Assembly (NCBI GenBank): GCA_029289265.1
Contig: JARFTX010000001.1
Location: forward strand, 1-64,000
DNA length: 64,000 nt
Source of the DNA: Gammaproteobacteria bacterium
GTDB taxonomy: Bacteria; Pseudomonadota; Gammaproteobacteria; Burkholderiales; Rhodocyclaceae
Direction: 5' to 3'
The notes beneath the pieces were generated by a model. The model saw only the letters and a program-made list of their open reading frames with translations, was not told where the DNA came from and did not search any database. Numbering within the stretch: the stretch's first letter is position 1; each line of letters opens with the position of its first letter. Shown piece after piece: positions 6,964-17,071 of this stretch. A program made the position numbers and the translations under genes.

Positions 6964-8136
6964 ATGGCGCCCATGCTTCCGTACTGGCGCCTGTCCGGCT
7001 ACTACTTCTTCTACTTTGCGTTCATCGGCGCGTTCGCGCCGTATTTCACGCTCTACCTGCAGTCGCTGGCGTTTTCCGCGACCGAGATCGCGATCCTGAT
7101 GTCGCTGATGCAGCTGATGCGCGTGCTCGCACCCAACCTGTGGGGCTGGCTGGCCGAGCGGCTGGGAATGAACGTGGCAATCGTGCGCGCCTCCGCGCTG
7201 GCGAGCCTCGCCGGCTTCGCGCTGCTCTTCTTCACTACCAGTTTTGCCGGCATCTTCGTGGCGATGGCGGTGATGGCGTTCTTCTGGAGCGCGGCGCTGC
7301 CGCTGGTCGAGAGCGTCACCTTCAATCACCTCGGCGCGGAAGGTCACCGCTACGGCCGCATTCGCCTGTGGGGCTCGGTGGGTTTCATCGCGGCGGTACT
7401 GGGGATCGGCTATGCGCTCGATCACCTGCCGGTCGCCTCGCTGCTCTGGATGGCGACCGCGGTGCTCGTCGGCATCCTGGCTGTGGCGCTCACCGTGCCC
7501 GAGGTGCGGCGGCCCGCGGGCCACCGGGAGGAAGCGAGCTTCGGCGATACGCTCAGGCGGCCCGAGGTGAGGGCGCTGCTCGGTGCCTGCTTCTTCATGT
7601 CGGCTGCGCATGGCGCCCTCTACGTCTTCTACTCGATCTATCTGGTCGACAACGGCTATGGAAAGTCGGTGGTGGGCTGGATGTGGACGCTGGGGGTGCT
7701 GGCCGAGATCGCGGTGTTTCTGGCCATGCCACGCCTCGCTCGGCGATTCACGCTGCGCGCGATCCTGGTCTTCGCCTTTGCCGCGGCGGTGCTGCGTTTC
7801 GTGCTGATCGGCTGGGGGGTGGGAAGCCCGGCCGTCCTGGTCGCGGCCCAGTTGCTCCACGGTGCGACCTTCGGCGCTTATCATGCGGCAGCCATTGCGT
7901 TGGTGAACCAGTGGTTCCCCGGGAGGCTCCAAGCCCGAGGGCAAGCGCTCTATGGCAGCCTGTCGTTCGGCGCAGGCGGCATGATCGGTGGGCTGGTGAG
8001 CGGGGTGATGTGGGACGGGATCGGCCCGACCTGGACCTACACGCTGGGTTCTGGCTTCGCCCTGGCGGGCTTGGCGTGGCTGGTCGCCGGCTGGAAGAGG
8101 GAAGGGTTGTCGCTGAATGGAGTGGGGATGAAATGA
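6964..8136 (+). CDS. MFS transporter, HcaT-like (MFS_1_like)
   Basis: A 390-residue major facilitator protein with about 12 hydrophobic segments. The opening (LPYWRLSGYYFFYFAFIGAF...) resembles the 3-phenylpropionate/nucleoside-symporter-like MFS subgroup (HcaT/YcaD neighbourhood). The inner segment WLAERLG..VAIVRASA matches the cytoplasmic loop 2-3 of MFS proteins. GRIRLWGSVGF is a strongly conserved stretch of this subgroup. The substrate is unknown; 'phenylpropionate' annotations of this subgroup are by similarity only. Two ATGs (6964 and 6973) are possible starts, and neither has a clear Shine-Dalgarno. The stop overlaps the start of the M48 protease gene (ATGA), suggesting co-translation. 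Confidence 0.85.
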   Translation: MAPMLPYWRLSGYYFFYFAFIGAFAPYFTLYLQSLAFSATEIAILMSLMQLMRVLAPNLWGWLAERLGMNVAIVRASALASLAGFALLFFTTSFAGIFVAMAVMAFFWSAALPLVESVTFNHLGAEGHRYGRIRLWGSVGFIAAVLGIGYALDHLPVASLLWMATAVLVGILAVALTVPEVRRPAGHREEASFGDTLRRPEVRALLGACFFMSAAHGALYVFYSIYLVDNGYGKSVVGWMWTLGVLAEIAVFLAMPRLARRFTLRAILVFAFAAAVLRFVLIGWGVGSPAVLVAAQLLHGATFGAYHAAAIALVNQWFPGRLQARGQALYGSLSFGAGGMIGGLVSGVMWDGIGPTWTYTLGSGFALAGLAWLVAGWKREGLSLNGVGMK

Positions 8137-8963
8137 TCGATCGATTCTTGAACGCTCGCTCGGCGAGGATCTTTGCGACGCTGGTTGCCAGTCTCGGGCT
8201 GGCCGCCTGCCAGACCGTTCAGACCACGGGTGGCGGTGCGGTCGGGGTCGAGCGCACGCAGACGATGATGGTCTCGGCCCAGCAGGTCGAGCAGGCCTCG
8301 GCGCAGAAGTACCAGGAGGTCATCGAAGAAGCGCGCGCCAAGGGGGTGCTCAACCGCAATGCCCAGCAGGTGGCGCGCGTGCGCGCGATTACCAACCGGC
8401 TGATTCCGCATACGGCGGCCTTCCGCCCCGACGCGCCGCGCTGGGCGTGGGAGATCAACGTGATCAGCTCGGACGAGCTCAACGCCTGGTGCATGGCGGG
8501 CGGCAAGATGGCGATCAACACCGGGCTGATCGAGAGCCTTCGCCTCACTGACGACGAGATCGCCGCGGTCCTCGGTCACGAGATCGCCCATGCGCTGCGC
8601 GAGCACGCCCGCGAGCGCGTGTCCCGGGCTATGGCGACGGGCCTGGGCGTTTCGGTCGCCGGTGCGCTGCTCGGTCTGGGCGAGGTTGGCCAGGACATGA
8701 TGGGTTCGATCGCCCGCGTGACCTTCGAGCTCCCGCACTCGCGTCTGCACGAGACGGAGGCCGACCGCATCGGGGTCGAGCTCGCCGCGCGGGCCGGCTA
8801 CGATCCGCGTGCCGCGATCACGCTATGGGACAAGATGGCGACGCGCTCCGCCGGCGCGCCGCCGCAGTGGCTCTCGACGCACCCCGGTCACGCCAACCGC
8901 CAGCGTGAGCTTGCCGATGCCGCGGCGCGTGTGATGCCGCTCTACGAGACGGCCCGTCGCTGA
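8133..8963 (+). CDS. M48-family zinc metalloprotease, lipoprotein
   Basis: A 276-residue peptidase M48 protein. The N-terminal signal ends in a lipobox (SLGLAAC, Cys about residue 29), so it should be lipid-anchored, most likely facing the periplasm. The zinc motif HEIAH is followed by the third ligand in the HETEADRIG segment, and the C-terminal WLSTHPGHANRQREL is typical of the LoiP/YcaL/BepA-like group. Such proteases take part in envelope protein quality control. The start overlaps the MFS stop by four bases. The precise orthologue cannot be decided without a tree. A 234-base gap to leuC follows in which I see no further gene. Confidence 0.9.
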   Translation: MIDRFLNARSARIFATLVASLGLAACQTVQTTGGGAVGVERTQTMMVSAQQVEQASAQKYQEVIEEARAKGVLNRNAQQVARVRAITNRLIPHTAAFRPDAPRWAWEINVISSDELNAWCMAGGKMAINTGLIESLRLTDDEIAAVLGHEIAHALREHARERVSRAMATGLGVSVAGALLGLGEVGQDMMGSIARVTFELPHSRLHETEADRIGVELAARAGYDPRAAITLWDKMATRSAGAPPQWLSTHPGHANRQRELADAAARVMPLYETARR

Positions 8964-9197
8964 CGGGGCAGGGCGGCACGGCAGGCGTACCGGGGCTTCG
9001 ACGGTGTCCCACTCGACCTGGCGGGTGCGTGAATCCTCGTCCCGAATCCCGCATCGGCCCGGACGGCGCGCCGGGCGTGCCTTCGGGGCACTGCCCGGAG
9101 CCGGCGCGCTTCTTGCTGAGGTCCGGCCGCTGCGACCTATCCACTCGCGGCCTGCTGTGAAATAATCCACAGGTTCAGAACCACCGGAACAGGGCCG

Positions 9198-10607
9198 ATG
9201 GCACCCCAAACCCTTTACGAGAAACTCTGGTCCAGTCACGTCGTGCGTCAGCAGCCGGACGGCACGGCGCTCATCTACATCGACCGGCATCTGGTCCATG
9301 AAGTGACCAGCCCGCAGGCCTTCGAAGGGCTCAAGCTCGCCGGCCGCCAGCCGTGGCGGGTGGGTTCGATCGTCGCGACCGCCGACCACAACACCCCGAC
9401 CGACCACTGGGACGAAGGCATCAAGGACCCGATCTCGCGCCAGCAGGTCGAGACGCTCGACGCCAACATCCGCGAATTCGGCGCGCTGTCCTATTTCCCG
9501 TTCCGCGACGATCGGCAGGGCATCGTGCACGTGATCGGCCCGGAGCATGGCGCGACCCTGCCCGGAATGACGGTGGTGTGTGGCGACTCGCACACCTCGA
9601 CGCACGGCGCCTTCGCCTGCCTCGCCCACGGCATCGGCACCTCCGAGGTCGAGCACGTGCTCGCGACCCAGTGCCTGCTGCAGAAGAAGTCCAAGACCAT
9701 GCTTATCCGTGTCGACGGCATGCTCGGCCGCGGCGTCACCGCCAAGGACATGGTGCTCGCGATCATCGGCCGGATCGGCACGGCCGGCGGCACCGGCTAC
9801 GCGATCGAGTTCGGCGGCAGCGCCGTGCGCGCGCTGTCGATGGAAGGCCGCATGACCGTGTGCAACATGGCGATCGAGGCGGGCGCGCGCGCCGGCCTCG
9901 TCGCCGTCGACGACACCACCCTCGACTACCTGAAGGGGCGGCCGTTCGCCCCGAGCGGCGAGATGTGGGAGCAGGCCGTCGCCTACTGGCGCACGCTGCA
10001 CTCCGACGAGGGCGCGCAGTTCGACCAGGTCGTCACGCTCGACGCCTCGCAGATCGAGCCGCAGGTCACCTGGGGTACGTCGCCCGAGATGGTCACGGGG
10101 GTCGGCGGGCGCGTGCCCGATCCGGCTGCCGAGCCCGATCCGGTGCGTCGCTCCGGCATCGAGCGGGCCCTCCAGTACATGGGGCTCGCGCCCAACACGC
10201 CGATCGGCGAGATCCCCGTCGACCAGGTGTTCATCGGCTCGTGCACGAACTCCCGAATCGAGGATCTGCGCGAAGCCGCGACCGTCGTGCGCGGCCGCAG
10301 CAAGGCCGCGAGCGTGCGGCGCGTGCTCGTCGTGCCGGGTTCGGGTCTGGTCAAGCGCCAGGCCGAAGCCGAGGGCCTGCACAAGATCTTCGTCGCCGCC
10401 GGCTTCGAGTGGCGCGAGCCCGGTTGCTCGATGTGCCTGGCGATGAACGCCGACCGCCTGGAGGCGGGCGAGCACTGCGCCTCGACCTCGAACCGCAACT
10501 TCGAAGGACGCCAGGGGGCGGGCGGACGCACGCACCTGGTGAGCCCGGCGATGGCCGCCGCGGCTGCGGTGACCGGCCGCTTCACCGACGTGCGCGAACT
10601 GATCTGA
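9198..10607 (+). CDS. leuC: 3-isopropylmalate dehydratase large subunit
   Basis: A 469-residue aconitase-family subunit that, with LeuD, isomerises 2- to 3-isopropylmalate in leucine synthesis. Motifs seen are [10 protein letters not shown], the DHN.PT segment, [20 protein letters not shown] and the Fe-S ligands in [13 protein letters not shown] and GCSMCLAMN. The C-terminal [20 protein letters not shown] is also present. The length is normal for the bacterial type. It heads the cluster leuC, small lipoprotein, leuD, leuB, asd. The 5' upstream region has an AATAAT (9161-9166) that could be a -10, but no convincing -35 and no leader peptide. Confidence 0.97.
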   Translation: MAPQTLYEKLWSSHVVRQQPDGTALIYIDRHLVHEVTSPQAFEGLKLAGRQPWRVGSIVATADHNTPTDHWDEGIKDPISRQQVETLDANIREFGALSYFPFRDDRQGIVHVIGPEHGATLPGMTVVCGDSHTSTHGAFACLAHGIGTSEVEHVLATQCLLQKKSKTMLIRVDGMLGRGVTAKDMVLAIIGRIGTAGGTGYAIEFGGSAVRALSMEGRMTVCNMAIEAGARAGLVAVDDTTLDYLKGRPFAPSGEMWEQAVAYWRTLHSDEGAQFDQVVTLDASQIEPQVTWGTSPEMVTGVGGRVPDPAAEPDPVRRSGIERALQYMGLAPNTPIGEIPVDQVFIGSCTNSRIEDLREAATVVRGRSKAASVRRVLVVPGSGLVKRQAEAEGLHKIFVAAGFEWREPGCSMCLAMNADRLEAGEHCASTSNRNFEGRQGAGGRTHLVSPAMAAAAAVTGRFTDVRELI

Positions 10608-10629
10608 ACCAGTCATGAGGGACCACGAA

Positions 10630-10758
10630 ATGAAAAGAATCCTTTCGGGCATTTTCCTCCTCGCCGCAATGCTGGCGCTGGCCGGCTGCAACACCGTGCA
10701 GGGCCTCGGCAAGGACATCGAGAAAGGTGGTGAAATCATTCAGAGGTCGGCCCAGTGA
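10630..10758 (+). CDS. Entericidin A/B-like small lipoprotein
   Basis: A 42-residue protein: a Lys-Arg start, a hydrophobic stretch, the lipobox LALAGC with Cys20, then [18 protein letters not shown]. This is the entericidin (EcnA/EcnB) pattern, with the conserved NT..G.G.Di...G..I. In E. coli these lipoproteins form a small antidote/toxin pair linked to lysis in stationary phase. The gene lies between leuC (22 bases upstream) and leuD, whose ATG overlaps its stop (TGATG). The start ATG 10630 follows GAGG at 10617-10620; an in-frame ATG at 10615 is less likely. It is easily missed because of its length. The role here is unknown. Confidence 0.85.
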   Translation: MKRILSGIFLLAAMLALAGCNTVQGLGKDIEKGGEIIQRSAQ

Positions 10759-11396
10759 TGCAGCCCATCACCCTTATCGAAGGCATCGTCGCGCCGCTCG
10801 ACCGGGCCAACGTCGACACCGATGCGATCATCCCCAAGCAGTTTCTGAAGTCGATCAAGCGCAGCGGCTTCGGCCCCAACCTGTTCGACGAATGGCGCTA
10901 TCTGGACCACGGCGAGCCGGGCCAGGACTGCAGCGCGCGGCCGCTCAAGCCGGATTTCGTGCTCAATCAGCCGCGCTACCGCGGCGCGCAGATTCTGCTC
11001 ACGCGCGACAACTTCGGCTGCGGCAGCTCGCGCGAGCACGCGCCCTGGGCGCTCGCTGATTACGGCTTCCGGGTGCTGATCGGACCGAGCTACGCCGACA
11101 TCTTCTTCAACAATTGCTTCAAGAACGGCTTGCTGCCGATCGTGCTGCCGGCCGCCCAGGTCGACGAGCTCTTTCGCGCCTGCGAGGCGACCGAGGGCTA
11201 CCGGCTCGTCGTGGATCTGCCGGTGCAGGTGATCCGCCGCCCGGACGGGGCCGAAATCGGCTTCGAGGTGGATGCGTTCCGCAAGGAGTGCCTGGTGAAC
11301 GGCTGGGACGACATCGGGCTCACGCTGCGCCACGCCGACGAGATCCGCGCCTTCGAGGCGCGCCGCCGCGCCGAGCACCCCTATTACTTCGCCTGA
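10758..11396 (+). CDS. leuD: 3-isopropylmalate dehydratase small subunit
   Basis: A 212-residue swivel-domain subunit of isopropylmalate isomerase. The motifs [19 protein letters not shown] and [15 protein letters not shown] are diagnostic, and the FF.NC.KNGLLPI segment is present. ATG 10758 overlaps the entericidin stop; a GTG at 10755 directly precedes it in frame. Translation is probably coupled to the small lipoprotein gene, which in turn follows leuC closely, so the two enzyme subunits remain on one transcript. Confidence 0.96.
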   Translation: MQPITLIEGIVAPLDRANVDTDAIIPKQFLKSIKRSGFGPNLFDEWRYLDHGEPGQDCSARPLKPDFVLNQPRYRGAQILLTRDNFGCGSSREHAPWALADYGFRVLIGPSYADIFFNNCFKNGLLPIVLPAAQVDELFRACEATEGYRLVVDLPVQVIRRPDGAEIGFEVDAFRKECLVNGWDDIGLTLRHADEIRAFEARRRAEHPYYFA

Positions 11397-11435
11397 GCCC
11401 GTGTGGCGCAGGCATCGAACTGGAGAGCGTCGTAG

Positions 11436-12488
11436 ATGAAGATTTGCGTTTTGCCGGGTGACGGCATCGGTCCCGAGATCATGGCGGAAGCGGTGCGCGT
11501 GCTCGACGCGCTCGCGCTCGGCTGCGAGCTCGAGCGGGGCCTGCTCGGCGGCGGCGCCGTGGATGCGACCGGCGACCCCTATCCGGAGGCCACCCGCAAG
11601 CTCGCCCGCGCGGCTGACGCCGTGCTGCTCGGCGCGGTGGGCGGCCCGAAGTGGGATGCGCTGCCGCGCGAGCAGCGGCCCGAGCGCGGCCTGCTCGGCA
11701 TCCGCAAGGAGCTGGGGCTGTTCGCCAACCTGCGTCCGGCGATCCTCTACCCCGAGCTCGCCAACGCCTCGACGCTCAAGCCGGAGGTGGTCGCCGGCCT
11801 CGACATCCTGATCGTGCGCGAGCTCACCGGCGACATCTACTTCGGCCAGCCGCGCGGCATCGAGGTGCGCGACGGCGAGCGCTACGGCTTCAACACCATG
11901 CACTACACCGAGAGCGAGATCCGCCGCATCGGCCGCGTCGCCTTCGAGGCCGCGCGCCGGCGCAACCGGCGCCTGTGCTCGGTCGACAAGATGAACGTGC
12001 TCGAGACGACGCAGCTGTGGCGCGACGTCATGACCGAACTCGCCCCTGAGTACCCCGACGTCGAGCTCTCGCACATGCTGGTCGACAACGCGGCCATGCA
12101 ACTCGTGCGCGCGCCCAAGCAGTTCGACGTGATCGTCACCGGCAACATGTTCGGCGACATCCTCTCGGACGAGGCCTCGATGCTGACCGGCTCGATCGGC
12201 ATGCTGCCCTCGGCCTCGCTCGACGAACGCAACAAGGGGCTATACGAGCCGTGTCACGGCTCGGCTCCCGACATCGCCGGGAAGGGCGTGGCGAATCCGC
12301 TCGCCACCATCCTCTCGGTGGCGATGATGCTGCGCTACAGCTTCGGCCTCGAGGAGGCTGCCCAGCGCGTCGAGGCTGCGGTCAAGCGCGTGCTGGCGCA
12401 GGGTTATCGCACCGGCGACATCCACGAGCCGGGCACGCGGCGCGTCGGCACGCGCGAAATGGGCGATGCGGTGCTCGCCGCCCTGTGA
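11436..12488 (+). CDS. leuB: 3-isopropylmalate dehydrogenase
   Basis: A 350-residue NAD-dependent beta-decarboxylating dehydrogenase of leucine synthesis. Visible are the [10 protein letters not shown] opening, GAVGGPKWD, the substrate-binding arginines around LFANLRPA and [14 protein letters not shown], and SVDKMNVL. The metal-binding DNAAMQLV and [10 protein letters not shown].. regions and the NAD motif [15 protein letters not shown] complete the picture. Length is normal. It is 39 bases after leuD and 52 bases before asd in the same direction. Confidence 0.97.
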   Translation: MKICVLPGDGIGPEIMAEAVRVLDALALGCELERGLLGGGAVDATGDPYPEATRKLARAADAVLLGAVGGPKWDALPREQRPERGLLGIRKELGLFANLRPAILYPELANASTLKPEVVAGLDILIVRELTGDIYFGQPRGIEVRDGERYGFNTMHYTESEIRRIGRVAFEAARRRNRRLCSVDKMNVLETTQLWRDVMTELAPEYPDVELSHMLVDNAAMQLVRAPKQFDVIVTGNMFGDILSDEASMLTGSIGMLPSASLDERNKGLYEPCHGSAPDIAGKGVANPLATILSVAMMLRYSFGLEEAAQRVEAAVKRVLAQGYRTGDIHEPGTRRVGTREMGDAVLAAL

Positions 12489-12540
12489 ATGAACACGACG
12501 CCGGAGCGCGGGTTCCGGCCTGACTGAAGGAGTGAGCAAC

Positions 12541-13671
12541 ATGGCAAAGGTGGGTCTGGTCGGCTGGCGCGGCATGGTCGGTTCGGTGCTGATGCAGCGC
12601 ATGGTCGAGGAACGGGATTTCGATCTGATCGAGCCGGTGTATTTCTCAACGTCCAACGCCGGCGGCGAGGCGCCGTCCTTCGGCGGGCGTCAGGCGATGC
12701 CCCTGCAGGACGCGATGAACATCGATGCGCTGAAGGCCTGCGACATCGTCATCACCTGTCAGGGCGGCGACTACACCAAGGCGGTCTATCCGAAGCTGCG
12801 CGCGACCGGCTGGAACGGCCACTGGATCGATGCCGCAAGCGCCCTTCGCATGGCCGACGATGCGGTGATCATCCTCGACCCGGTGAATCGCGATGTGATC
12901 GACCGCGCGCTTGCCGCAGGCGGCCGCAACTGGATCGGTGGCAACTGCACGGTCTCGCTGATGCTGATGGGGCTGGGCGGGCTGTTCCGCCACGACCTCG
13001 TCGAGTGGGTGTCGGCGATGACCTACCAGGCCGCCTCCGGGGCCGGTGCGCAGAACATGCGCGAGCTGCTCGCGCAGATGGGCGCGCTGCATGCGGCGGT
13101 CGAGTCCGAACTGGCCGACCCGGCCTCGGCGATCCTCGACATCGACCGCAAGGTCGCCGAGACCATGCGTTCGGGCGCGTTCCCGGTCAAGAACTTCCGT
13201 GGTGTGCCGCTTGCCGGCAGCCTCATCCCGTGGATCGACGTGCCGGTCGAGCACGGCCAGTCGAAGGAAGAGTGGAAGGGCGGTGCCGAGTGCAACAAGA
13301 TCCTCGGCCGTGCCGCCTTCCGCAGCGCGGGCAGCATCCCGATCGACGGCCTGTGCGTGCGCATCGGCGCGATGCGTTGCCACTCGCAGGGGCTGACCAT
13401 CAAGTTGAAGAAGGATGTGCCGTTAGACGAGGTCAGTGACATCATCGCGAGCGCCAACCAATGGGTGAAGGTGGTTCCGAACGACCGCGAGATCACCGAG
13501 CGCGAGCTCACGCCGGCGGCGGTCACCGGCACGCTGACGATTCCCGTCGGGCGGCTGCACAAACTGGCGATGGGGCCGGAGTATCTCGGCGCCTTCACGG
13601 TCGGCGACCAGTTGCTGTGGGGGGCCGCCGAGCCGCTGCGCCGCATGCTTCGCATCGTGCTGGAGCGGTAA
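12541..13671 (+). CDS. asd: Aspartate-semialdehyde dehydrogenase
   Basis: A 376-residue NADPH-dependent dehydrogenase that makes aspartate semialdehyde, the branch point for lysine/diaminopimelate, threonine and methionine. It is the gamma/betaproteobacterial type: [18 protein letters not shown], the FSTSNAGG segment and the catalytic Cys in [11 protein letters not shown] are visible. The His-containing [10 protein letters not shown] region is also clear. ATG 12541 follows AAGGAG with good spacing; a GTG at 12532 is in frame but overlaps the ribosome site. The leuB-asd-fimV-truA order is a known conserved arrangement in beta- and gammaproteobacteria. Confidence 0.97.
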   Translation: MAKVGLVGWRGMVGSVLMQRMVEERDFDLIEPVYFSTSNAGGEAPSFGGRQAMPLQDAMNIDALKACDIVITCQGGDYTKAVYPKLRATGWNGHWIDAASALRMADDAVIILDPVNRDVIDRALAAGGRNWIGGNCTVSLMLMGLGGLFRHDLVEWVSAMTYQAASGAGAQNMRELLAQMGALHAAVESELADPASAILDIDRKVAETMRSGAFPVKNFRGVPLAGSLIPWIDVPVEHGQSKEEWKGGAECNKILGRAAFRSAGSIPIDGLCVRIGAMRCHSQGLTIKLKKDVPLDEVSDIIASANQWVKVVPNDREITERELTPAAVTGTLTIPVGRLHKLAMGPEYLGAFTVGDQLLWGAAEPLRRMLRIVLER

Positions 13672-13778
13672 TCGAGCGGTTGTCGGCCAGGCCAGCAGGG
13701 CACCTCCGCCGATGACCGGGAAGCTCTGCCGTGGCGCTGCCGGTCATGGGCGCCGCGGTCGAATTTCCATACGAATGA

Positions 13779-13823
13779 AAGTATTGCTGCGCATACTTCG
13801 AGAAAATGCTAGATTGCTAGATA
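13779..13823 (+). promoter_or_regulatory. Candidate fimV promoter with an overlapping dyad
   Basis: TTGCTG (13784-13789) stands 17 bases before TGCTAGATT, an extended -10 (TG-C-TAGATT, 13807-13815). The GCTAGAT is repeated at once (TGCTAGATA, 13815-13823), giving two possible -10s 8 bases apart. A dyad AAGTAT (13779-13784) / ATACTT (13793-13798) with an 8-base spacer covers the -35 and looks like an operator. The AT-rich patch stands out from its GC-rich surroundings. Confidence 0.45.
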
Positions 13824-13893
13824 CTCGGTACGCTGTCATTTTTCCCGGCGCCGTGCCGTAGCCGCGTAGCCTCCCTGCGAACGGATCACTCCT

Positions 13894-16800
13894 ATGACGA
13901 CCATGAAGACATCGCTCAAGGCCACCCTGATCGCTGCAGCGATTGCCGGATTGCCGCTCGGCAGCCACGCTGCCGGCCTAGGCGCCCTCAACGTCTACAG
14001 TGCGCTCGGTCAGCCGCTGCGCGGTGAAATCGAGCTGCAGGCAACGGCGGAGGAGCTGAAGAGCCTGGCCGCACGGGTCGCGCCGCCGGCGGCGTTCCAG
14101 GCCGCCAATATCGGCTACTCGCCGGTGATGACCAATCTCCGCCTGGGGGTCGAGACGCGCGGCAATCGGAGTTTCGTCACCGTTTCGAGCGATCGGCCGA
14201 TCAACGAGCCGTTCGTCGAACTTCTGGTCGAAGTCACCTGGTCCAGCGGCCGCATGGTACGCGGCTACACCTTCCTGCTCGACCCGGTCGAGATGGCGGC
14301 GCCGGCTGCAGTGGCAGTAGCGCCGACAGCGCCCGCTGCGGTCGCGACGCCACGCCCTGCCGTACGTCCGGCCGCGACGGCGCCGATGGCCGCTCCCAGT
14401 GACGGTTACCGGGTGCGTCGTGGCGACACCCTCCATGGCATCGCCTCCCGGCACCTTTCGGCGGGGGTCAATCTCGATCAGATGATGATCGCGCTGTTGC
14501 GCGACAACCCGGACGCTTTCGACGGGCAGAACATCAATCGCCTCAAGGCCGGCGCGATCCTGCGGATTCCCGATGCGGCCTCCGCCAGTGCAGCTTCGCC
14601 TGCCGAGGCTCGTCGCGAGATCCTCGCCCAGGCAGCGGATTTCGAAGCGTATCGCGCGCGCCTGGCCGGGACCGTGGCCGCACGTCCGGCCGCCCCCCCT
14701 CAGCCGGTTAGCCGCGAGGCCGCGGGTGAGATCGTGCCGCGGGTGGCCGAAGCACCCCGCGCCGAGACACCGGCCGATCGCGTCGAAGTCAGTGGCGGAC
14801 CTACCGATGGCACTGAAGCCGGACGGCTAGCGCGCCTTCAGGCGCTGGAAGAGGAACTCGTCGCGCGTGAGCGCTCCCTCGAGGAGGCCAATGAGCGGTT
14901 GGCCGAACTGGAAAAGAGCATTCGCGATCTCCAGCGGCTGATCGAACTGCGCAACGAAAGCCTTGCGCAACTGCAGCAACAGGTCGCGCCGGGCGCCCCA
15001 GCCCAGGAGGCTGCGCCGCCTGCAAGGCAGCCCGAAGCCGCAGCGCCGGTTCAGACGACTCCGCAGCCGGTCCAGCCGGCCCGCGCGCCGGCCCCGCCTG
15101 TCGCTCCGCAACCGACCTTCCTGCAGACCATGCTGGAGGATCCCATGCTGCTGGCGGGCGGCGGCGGCATCTTGGCGCTGCTGCTCGGTTACGCCGGCTA
15201 CAAGGTGCGCGTGCGGCGCAAGGAGGCGGAAGGCAACGCGGCAGCCTTGTCGGCAGTCACGCACGCGCCGTCCGAGGCGCAGTCGGTGTTCGGAGCCCAG
15301 GGCGGCCAGAGCGTCGACACGGGCAGCAGCATTCTGCATACCGATTTCAGCCAGTCCGGGCTGGCCGCGATCGATGCCGACGAGGGCGTCGATCCGGTAG
15401 CGGAAGCCGACGTGTACATGGCGTATGGCCGCGATGCCCAGGCCGAGGAGATCCTGCTCGACGCGCTGAAGGCCGACGCTTCGCGGGCAGCGATCTCCCT
15501 CAAGTTGCTCGAGATCTACGCACAGCGCCGCAACCTCAAGCAGTTCGAGTCGATCGCTACCGACCTCTATTCCAGGACCGGCGGAGAAGGCGAGGACTGG
15601 AAGAAGGCCGCCGCGATGGGACGCGAGCTGGATTCCGAGAATCCGCTGTACCACGACCGGTCTTCGACGCTCGATGCCGAGGATATGACCGAACCCGGCG
15701 GGCGGCACGGAACACCGGGCGGGACACGGGCCAGGGATGCAGGGCTTGCGGCCCGCGCTGCCGTTTTCGGTGGTGCGGCGCTGGCGAGTGAGGCGCGGCC
15801 GGCGGGCGCGCCCGAACTGGATGTCCAGGCCGGTACCGACGATTTCGGCCTGACCTCCTCGGTGCTCGGCAATGTGAGCGCATCCCAGCTCAAGGACACT
15901 TGGGCGATGCCCGGTTCGTTGGACGAGCTGAACGCCACGAACGAGCGTGCGGCGGCGGCAAGCGAAGAGCGGGCCGGGGCCCTCGCACCGGAAGCCGCTG
16001 CATCGTCGGAAGGCGATTTTTCGGTGCTCGACTTCGATCTGGACGAGGCGCCCGCCACGGTTGCCGGAGGCCCGTCCGGCCAGGACGAGAAGGCCGCCGG
16101 GCAGGAGCCCAAGGCAGCCGACGGCGGCGATCATGCGATGACCCTGGAGTTCGATCTCGGCACCTCGGACGAGACTCCTGCGCAAGAGGCGGGCGGACGG
16201 GCCGCGAGTATCGACCTGTCGCGCACCGTTGCCGCTGACGAACTGGATCTCGCCGCAGTCGAGACCGACGACGCGAGCGCCCTCAATGCGGTCGAGTTCG
16301 ATCTCGACGTCGATGTTCCGAACGACGGGGGCGCGAACGTCCCGTCGGTGTCCGCGACGGTCGTCGCGGACGAGATCGACCTGGGTCTGCACGATGAGCG
16401 CTTCGAGCTCGACACGAAAGGCGCCGATGTATCGGCTGCCAGCCGCGGCAGGGAAGCCGATCGCGGTGACGAGGCGATGAATGCGACGCTCGTCATCGGC
16501 GATGTCGGGCGGTTTTCCGGCGTGGAGGAATTCTCGGTGCCCGGCAGCAGCGACGACGTGCCCACGCGGGCGCCGGAGTTCGATCCGAATGCAACCCTGA
16601 TCGAGTCCGACCTGTTGGGCGCGGGCGAGCGTCCGGCCGCCTCGGTCGATCTCGAGAAGAGCACCTTCGACAACGATCTCCTCGATTTCGATTTCGACCT
16701 CGAAGCCGGCACGGCGAAGGACGAGAAGGCTGCGCCGGCACTCGACCTGTCCAGTATCGATCTCGATCTCGAACTGCCCGAGGTTCCTGCCGAGTCAGTG

Positions 16801-16989
16801 AGCGCCGAACCGGCGGCGATGCCCAGCCCCGAGGTGCTGCAGGAGGTCGACACCAAGCTCGACCTGGCCCGTGCTTACGACGAAATGGGCGACAAGGAAG
16901 GCGCTCGCGAACTGCTCGAGGAAGTGCTGGGCGAGGGTTCGTCCGAGCAGCGCGAAAAGGCCCGGCGCCTGCTCGATCAACTCGGTTGA
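13894..16989 (+). CDS. fimV: FimV/HubP-family polar hub protein
   Basis: A 1031-residue protein with a signal peptide (cleavage near GSHA-AGLG) and the FimV N-terminal domain (LGALNVYSALGQPLRGEIEL). A LysM domain follows at about 172-225 (YRVRRGDTLHGIA...ILRIP), then a Pro/Ala-rich linker with a coiled coil (about 305-365). There is one membrane helix at about 418-438 and a large acidic cytoplasmic part. That part has repeated FDLD-type motifs and a C-terminal FimV TPR motif (VDTKLDLARAYDEMGDKEGA...). FimV organises the cell pole and is needed for type IV pilus assembly and twitching in Pseudomonas. The periplasmic LysM part binds peptidoglycan. It lies between asd and truA as in many relatives. 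Confidence 0.95.
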   Translation: MTTMKTSLKATLIAAAIAGLPLGSHAAGLGALNVYSALGQPLRGEIELQATAEELKSLAARVAPPAAFQAANIGYSPVMTNLRLGVETRGNRSFVTVSSDRPINEPFVELLVEVTWSSGRMVRGYTFLLDPVEMAAPAAVAVAPTAPAAVATPRPAVRPAATAPMAAPSDGYRVRRGDTLHGIASRHLSAGVNLDQMMIALLRDNPDAFDGQNINRLKAGAILRIPDAASASAASPAEARREILAQAADFEAYRARLAGTVAARPAAPPQPVSREAAGEIVPRVAEAPRAETPADRVEVSGGPTDGTEAGRLARLQALEEELVARERSLEEANERLAELEKSIRDLQRLIELRNESLAQLQQQVAPGAPAQEAAPPARQPEAAAPVQTTPQPVQPARAPAPPVAPQPTFLQTMLEDPMLLAGGGGILALLLGYAGYKVRVRRKEAEGNAAALSAVTHAPSEAQSVFGAQGGQSVDTGSSILHTDFSQSGLAAIDADEGVDPVAEADVYMAYGRDAQAEEILLDALKADASRAAISLKLLEIYAQRRNLKQFESIATDLYSRTGGEGEDWKKAAAMGRELDSENPLYHDRSSTLDAEDMTEPGGRHGTPGGTRARDAGLAARAAVFGGAALASEARPAGAPELDVQAGTDDFGLTSSVLGNVSASQLKDTWAMPGSLDELNATNERAAAASEERAGALAPEAAASSEGDFSVLDFDLDEAPATVAGGPSGQDEKAAGQEPKAADGGDHAMTLEFDLGTSDETPAQEAGGRAASIDLSRTVAADELDLAAVETDDASALNAVEFDLDVDVPNDGGANVPSVSATVVADEIDLGLHDERFELDTKGADVSAASRGREADRGDEAMNATLVIGDVGRFSGVEEFSVPGSSDDVPTRAPEFDPNATLIESDLLGAGERPAASVDLEKSTFDNDLLDFDFDLEAGTAKDEKAAPALDLSSIDLDLELPEVPAESVSAEPAAMPSPEVLQEVDTKLDLARAYDEMGDKEGARELLEEVLGEGSSEQREKARRLLDQLG

Positions 16990-17071
16990 GCGGATCGGGG
17001 ACCTCGGCCTTTCCAACATTCGCTGATCGGGCGGCGCACCTGCGTGCAGCGGGGCGCCGCCCGCCTGCTTC

